Shown here one piece after another: positions 61,288 to 64,000 of a stretch of 64,000 nt of DNA. The notes below the pieces were generated by a model, which was not told where the DNA came from, ran no database searches, and was given only the letters and a program-made list of their open reading frames with translations. Each line of letters starts with the position of its first letter. The stretch's first letter is position 1. The stretch lies in contig CAURVQ010000003.1 in NCBI GenBank assembly GCA_963528625.1, positions 1 to 64,000 on the forward strand, written 5' to 3'. The translations under genes were made by a program, and so were the position numbers. Source of the stretch: CALHVR01 sp963528625. Its GTDB lineage: Bacteria > Fusobacteriota > Fusobacteriia > Fusobacteriales > Leptotrichiaceae.

Positions 61288-61790
61288 TATTCTACCTCCA
61301 CTATTATTTCATCTTCTTGTATTGATTTTTCCATTTTTTCTGCCAACTCTTTCAAATTTTTTGAAATACTTAAAATACCTTTTTTCATTTTTTTACTTTC
61401 TACTTTATCAATAATATCTAACAAAAGACTAACATCCCTCCATTTTTCAAACATAGTGTCATTAAAGTCCCATATTTTAGTTATCAATAATGTACGTGTT
61501 TCTAAGTTACTATCAAAAGCTTTATTTTTAAGATTAATTTTATCTAATTTTGTATTTGAAATTATTACTTTTTTATTTTTATATCTATATTTTAGTAATA
61601 TTTCTTTTTCTTCTTTAGTTATATCTTTTTGTGATAACAAAGAATTTATTGTTTTTTTCCCTATAGAGTATCTACCACTCTCTGCTTTAGCTATAGATTG
61701 TAAACTACAATTTAATATTATAGATAATTCTTTTTGAGTTAAATTATTTCTTTTTCTATAATTTTTAAATATATTTTTTATATTTTCCAT
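61287..61790 (-). CDS. XRE-family transcriptional regulator
   Basis: 167 aa from ATG 61790 with GGGAG upstream. An N-terminal HTH (KNYRKRNNLTQKELSIILNCSLQSIAKAE-SGR region) precedes about 100 helical residues (KGILSISKNLKELAEKMEKS). First gene of a two-gene operon with its own consensus promoter. Could be a repressor of early phage genes or the antitoxin of the downstream protein. Confidence 0.85.
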   Translation of the reverse strand: MENIKNIFKNYRKRNNLTQKELSIILNCSLQSIAKAESGRYSIGKKTINSLLSQKDITKEEKEILLKYRYKNKKVIISNTKLDKINLKNKAFDSNLETRTLLITKIWDFNDTMFEKWRDVSLLLDIIDKVESKKMKKGILSISKNLKELAEKMEKSIQEDEIIVEVE

Positions 61791-61807
61791 TGTCAAAACT
61801 CCCTTTT

Positions 61808-61985
61808 TTAACTACTATTTAAGTATATACTTTTTTTATAATTTTGTCAATAAAAAATATAAAATAAAATATAACTTTATTTTCTCTATAATTCTTTAAT
61901 ATTAATAATTTTATAATTTTTATAACTTATATTTTAACTACTATTTTTTATAAAAAAAATATAATATAAAATATAACTTTATTTT
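61808..61985. repeat. Duplicated A/T-rich segments upstream of the XRE gene
   Basis: TTTAACTACTATTT occurs near 61807 and again near 61934. ATAAAATATAACTTTATTTT occurs near 61863 and again near 61966. The two pairs are in the same order, about 105-130 bp apart. No gene lies here. The repeats may be operator copies for the XRE protein. Confidence 0.55.
61822..61850 (-). promoter_or_regulatory. Promoter of the XRE operon
   Basis: On the - strand TTGACA (61850-61845), 17 bp, TATACT (61827-61822). The palindrome GTATATAC (61823-61830) overlaps the -10. Confidence 0.75.
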
Positions 61986-61990
61986 TCTAT

Positions 61991-62776
61991 TTAATTCCCA
62001 TTGTACCTACTCATCTCTTTATAATACCCCTCTTTCAATCTTTTTCTAAATAACTTGAAATGATTAGGATATATATCTAACAACTCAAATACAAGCTTTT
62101 CATTCAAATACACTGCCTGTAAATGATACTTTTCTAAAAATTCTTGTTTAGGTATTGAGTGTATCTCGGTATGATGCTTACGACATAAGCTCAAAAATCT
62201 AGTTTCAAGCCCTGTATCGTATTCATAACCGCCTAATCTATTTACATTATCGTAATGTTCCAAATCTATTATCTTACCATTTTCAAAATCGTGTATCTGC
62301 CCACAAACGGCACAGCAACGATTTCTCAAACAAGCAATGACATATCTTTCAATATCAGGTACACTCTCTCTTATATGCCTTGTTTTTTTCTCTTTTGGCT
62401 TATATATCCACAAGTTTATATTCTCATTTATTGCAGTTTCAATAATAAACTGAATAAACTCTGTAGCTTGCTCCAATGTCAAAGTATTTTTCTTATGAGG
62501 TGATAAACTAAACTCTCCTATATCATAATCAAAGCTATACATATCTTTTAATAATTCCTTCGCTTCACTTACAGTATATCCTAACGCCTCTCCAAACTGC
62601 TTAAACAATACATAACAAAGTCTCATTTGTTCTTCAGTGATTGTATTTTGTGGTATTATTTCTATAGAATAATTATTTAATTCATCTTCCCATTCTTTTA
62701 TTTTTTTTACACTTTCATTTGTGGGGTAAATCACTCTCATAACACCATTTAATCTATCAATCTCTACAAATGCCAT
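61991..62776 (-). CDS. Putative HNHc nuclease, phage replication region
   Basis: 261 aa. The N-terminal helical domain is like those of phage recombination or replication proteins (EEQMRLCYVLFKQFGEALG). The HNH core is CCAVCGQIHDFENGKIIDLEHYDNVNRLGG ... LCRKHHTEIH, with CxxC and CxxH zinc pairs and the DLEHYD catalytic region. Endonuclease of the HNHc_6 type. Acts in DNA processing or replication. Confidence 0.85.
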   Translation of the reverse strand: MAFVEIDRLNGVMRVIYPTNESVKKIKEWEDELNNYSIEIIPQNTITEEQMRLCYVLFKQFGEALGYTVSEAKELLKDMYSFDYDIGEFSLSPHKKNTLTLEQATEFIQFIIETAINENINLWIYKPKEKKTRHIRESVPDIERYVIACLRNRCCAVCGQIHDFENGKIIDLEHYDNVNRLGGYEYDTGLETRFLSLCRKHHTEIHSIPKQEFLEKYHLQAVYLNEKLVFELLDIYPNHFKLFRKRLKEGYYKEMSRYNGN

Positions 62777-63137
62777 TTTCTGTCCCTTTACTTATTTTAG
62801 ACCTCATTTGTTTTCCTTTTATTTTTAAATCATAATCAGTTTTTAGTGTTACGTTTTTATCTTCTAAAAAATCCCTTAACCTTTTTCTAAAATTTCTAAT
62901 TGTAGATAAAGCAATAACTTTATCTTTAAACTCAAACTCATTCAATTCAACCACAATTATTTTATTTTTTCGCATATACCAATAAAGAATATCAGTATCA
63001 GGCTTGTGACTTTCTAACATTATTTCAGGGTGTTCTATTATTATTTCCGATAATTTTTCATAATGTCCTGTCATTTTATGTTTAAATATTTTTGTAAATT
63101 TAATTATTTCTTTCAATTCTTTATTTCTTTTACTCAA
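62757..63137 (-). CDS. Hypothetical phage early protein
   Basis: 126 aa, TTG start with GGAGGGT upstream. Basic, helix-rich. Internal EHPEIMLESHKPDTDILYWYMRK and STIRNFRKRLRDFLEDKN. Overlaps the HNH gene by 20 nt. It lies between the HNH and RusA genes, so a DNA-metabolism role is plausible. Not recognised. Confidence 0.6.
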   Translation of the reverse strand: MSKRNKELKEIIKFTKIFKHKMTGHYEKLSEIIIEHPEIMLESHKPDTDILYWYMRKNKIIVVELNEFEFKDKVIALSTIRNFRKRLRDFLEDKNVTLKTDYDLKIKGKQMRSKISKGTENGICRD

Positions 63138-63147
63138 TTTTACCCTC

Positions 63148-63522
63148 CTATAAAATCTCTATTCTTATTCCTGGATTTTCTTTATCTACCTCGTATCCCA
63201 AAAATACAGGGATTACATTTTCCATATTATCGTCTTCTACCCAATCAAACTCTTGCATTAAATCTAATGGTAGTTGAGCAGCGTTTATGTAATCAAATTT
63301 TCTTTTGCTATCTCGTATAAAATAAAATCCTATTTTATAAGGCTTTTCTTTATCTTTTATCATTTCTTTAAATTTAATACAATTACTCCACCATTCATCA
63401 CAAGTATTTTTCTTATATCTCATCACTGTTTTTGAATTAATAAGCATTTTCCCAGTCCATCGCTTACTATTTTTAGAACTAGGAACATTACCTTTTATAA
63501 AAATATGTTTATAGTTCATCAT
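63148..63522 (-). CDS. RusA-family Holliday junction resolvase
   Basis: 124 aa. KGNVPSSKNSKRWTGKML is the RusA N-terminus. The Asp-rich active site spans KFDYINAAQLPLDLMQEFDWVEDDN, with VIPVFLGYEVDKENPG after it. Dimeric nuclease resolving branched DNA before packaging. Overlaps the MazG-like gene by 14 nt. Confidence 0.88.
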   Translation of the reverse strand: MMNYKHIFIKGNVPSSKNSKRWTGKMLINSKTVMRYKKNTCDEWWSNCIKFKEMIKDKEKPYKIGFYFIRDSKRKFDYINAAQLPLDLMQEFDWVEDDNMENVIPVFLGYEVDKENPGIRIEIL

Positions 63523-63997
63523 ATTGTAATAATACCCCTGTTAAGTCAGGCTCTATAAATAAATGACTTTTCATAATCTTACCATCTTCTCTAAAAATAG
63601 GTTCACCATTTTCATCTAATTTAGACATATTGCTCATATGTACTTCATCAAATGCGTCAAATAATATTGCATAATTAGTCCCAAAATGTTCAATAAAATA
63701 CTCTCTACAATTTGTTATTTCTATATCAATTTTTGCTTTAAAGTCCACCATTGTTTCAAGCCCTCCATGATGTTCTAATAAAGTCCCAATTCTGACATAC
63801 ATCATATCTACTATTGCATCTAATATTTGCACTTTATCTTTTTTATTAATTGCTTCAACAAGTTCTTCAACTTCTTCATTCCACCACTTATTTCTCAATA
63901 TCATTCTATTAGGTTTAATTCCATAGACTTTCAAATATTCCTCTTGTTTAAATGCCTTATAAAATTCTTTTACTTGTTTTATCATTTTTCTATACAT
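63509..63997 (-). CDS. MazG/PRA-PH-like nucleotide pyrophosphohydrolase
   Basis: 162 aa. VKEFYKAFKQEEY, NKWWNEEVEELVEAINKKDKVQILDAIVDMMYVRIGTL holds the ExxE...D motif that binds metal. Hydrolyses nucleoside triphosphates or phosphoribosyl-ATP-like compounds. The start is at the window edge: ATG 63997 and ATG 63985 are both possible, since the upstream sequence is missing. Confidence 0.8.
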   Translation of the reverse strand: MYRKMIKQVKEFYKAFKQEEYLKVYGIKPNRMILRNKWWNEEVEELVEAINKKDKVQILDAIVDMMYVRIGTLLEHHGGLETMVDFKAKIDIEITNCREYFIEHFGTNYAILFDAFDEVHMSNMSKLDENGEPIFREDGKIMKSHLFIEPDLTGVLLQYDEL

Positions 63998-64000
63998 TCT

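Noticed and set aside
1..64000. CRISPR array
   Set aside because: No regularly spaced repeats found. The recurring prophage elements are few, far apart and inverted.

Overview
The window is very AT-rich, with long A/T runs between genes, strong AGGAGG-type ribosome sites and tight operons. The gene set (a fused DhaL/DegV fatty-acid kinase, a pseudopilin next to a ComEC that lacks the nuclease-like tail, an S6-type autotransporter start, an Abi gene and a contractile-tail prophage) fits a Fusobacteriota host, most likely Leptotrichiaceae. The species cannot be fixed from the sequence alone.

Chromosomal part, 1-33.2 kb. At the left edge is the start of an exported S6-family protease (- strand). 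malQ, a TreR-like GntR regulator, an OmpR-type two-component system and a PepSY protein follow on the + strand (0.6-5.45 kb). From 5.7 kb on, every gene is on the - strand: a FakA-FakB fusion, a decayed NTF2-like gene with two lesions, ArsR, the KtrAB potassium channel with a MarR regulator, an AI-2E-type exporter, der, an IMPACT-family protein, an S2P-like protease, comEC with a pseudopilin, and a small membrane exporter. Next come a cassette of four degenerate HMA-type proteins or domains around a P-type ATPase (18.4-22.6 kb), a Cof phosphatase, and a 2.2-kb restriction-modification cassette (23.6-25.8 kb). That cassette is bracketed by a perfect 44-bp direct repeat copied from the end of the neighbouring HAD gene. 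A GspE/PilB ATPase, tsaC-prs-glmU, a DUF2721 protein, ttcA and a TPR protein complete this part.

Prophage part, about 33.6 kb to the right edge (the right end lies outside). It is a contractile-tail phage read right to left. Replication and early genes are a MazG-like protein, a RusA resolvase, an HNH protein and an XRE regulator. Packaging follows (ParB-like and adenine methyltransferase genes, then TerS and TerL), then portal, MuF, scaffold, decoration and E-type capsid. Connectors, sheath and tube, tail chaperones, tape measure, baseplate and spike, fibre, endolysin and holin candidates complete it. The tape measure gene carries an in-frame stop. The tail chaperone appears to need a +1 frameshift at a CCC-A site.

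Three accessory cassettes interrupt the late operon: an AbiF-like HEPN protein with a three-way-junction RNA in front, a RelBE-type toxin-antitoxin pair, and an orphan membrane protein. All three are bounded by the same pair of inverted, hairpin-forming repeats, and an apparently empty copy of the site lies beside the endolysin gene. This looks like a reusable socket for cargo genes.

The most striking locus is at 59.98-60.43 kb. Two convergent near-consensus promoters face each other. One makes an RNA of about 50 nt ending in a strong terminator. The other drives two homologous 26-28-residue membrane peptides. The small RNA carries exact complements of the start-codon region of one peptide (14 nt) and of an internal segment (11 nt). 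This is the layout of a par/Fst-type (type I) toxin-antitoxin system, here in a fusobacterial prophage.
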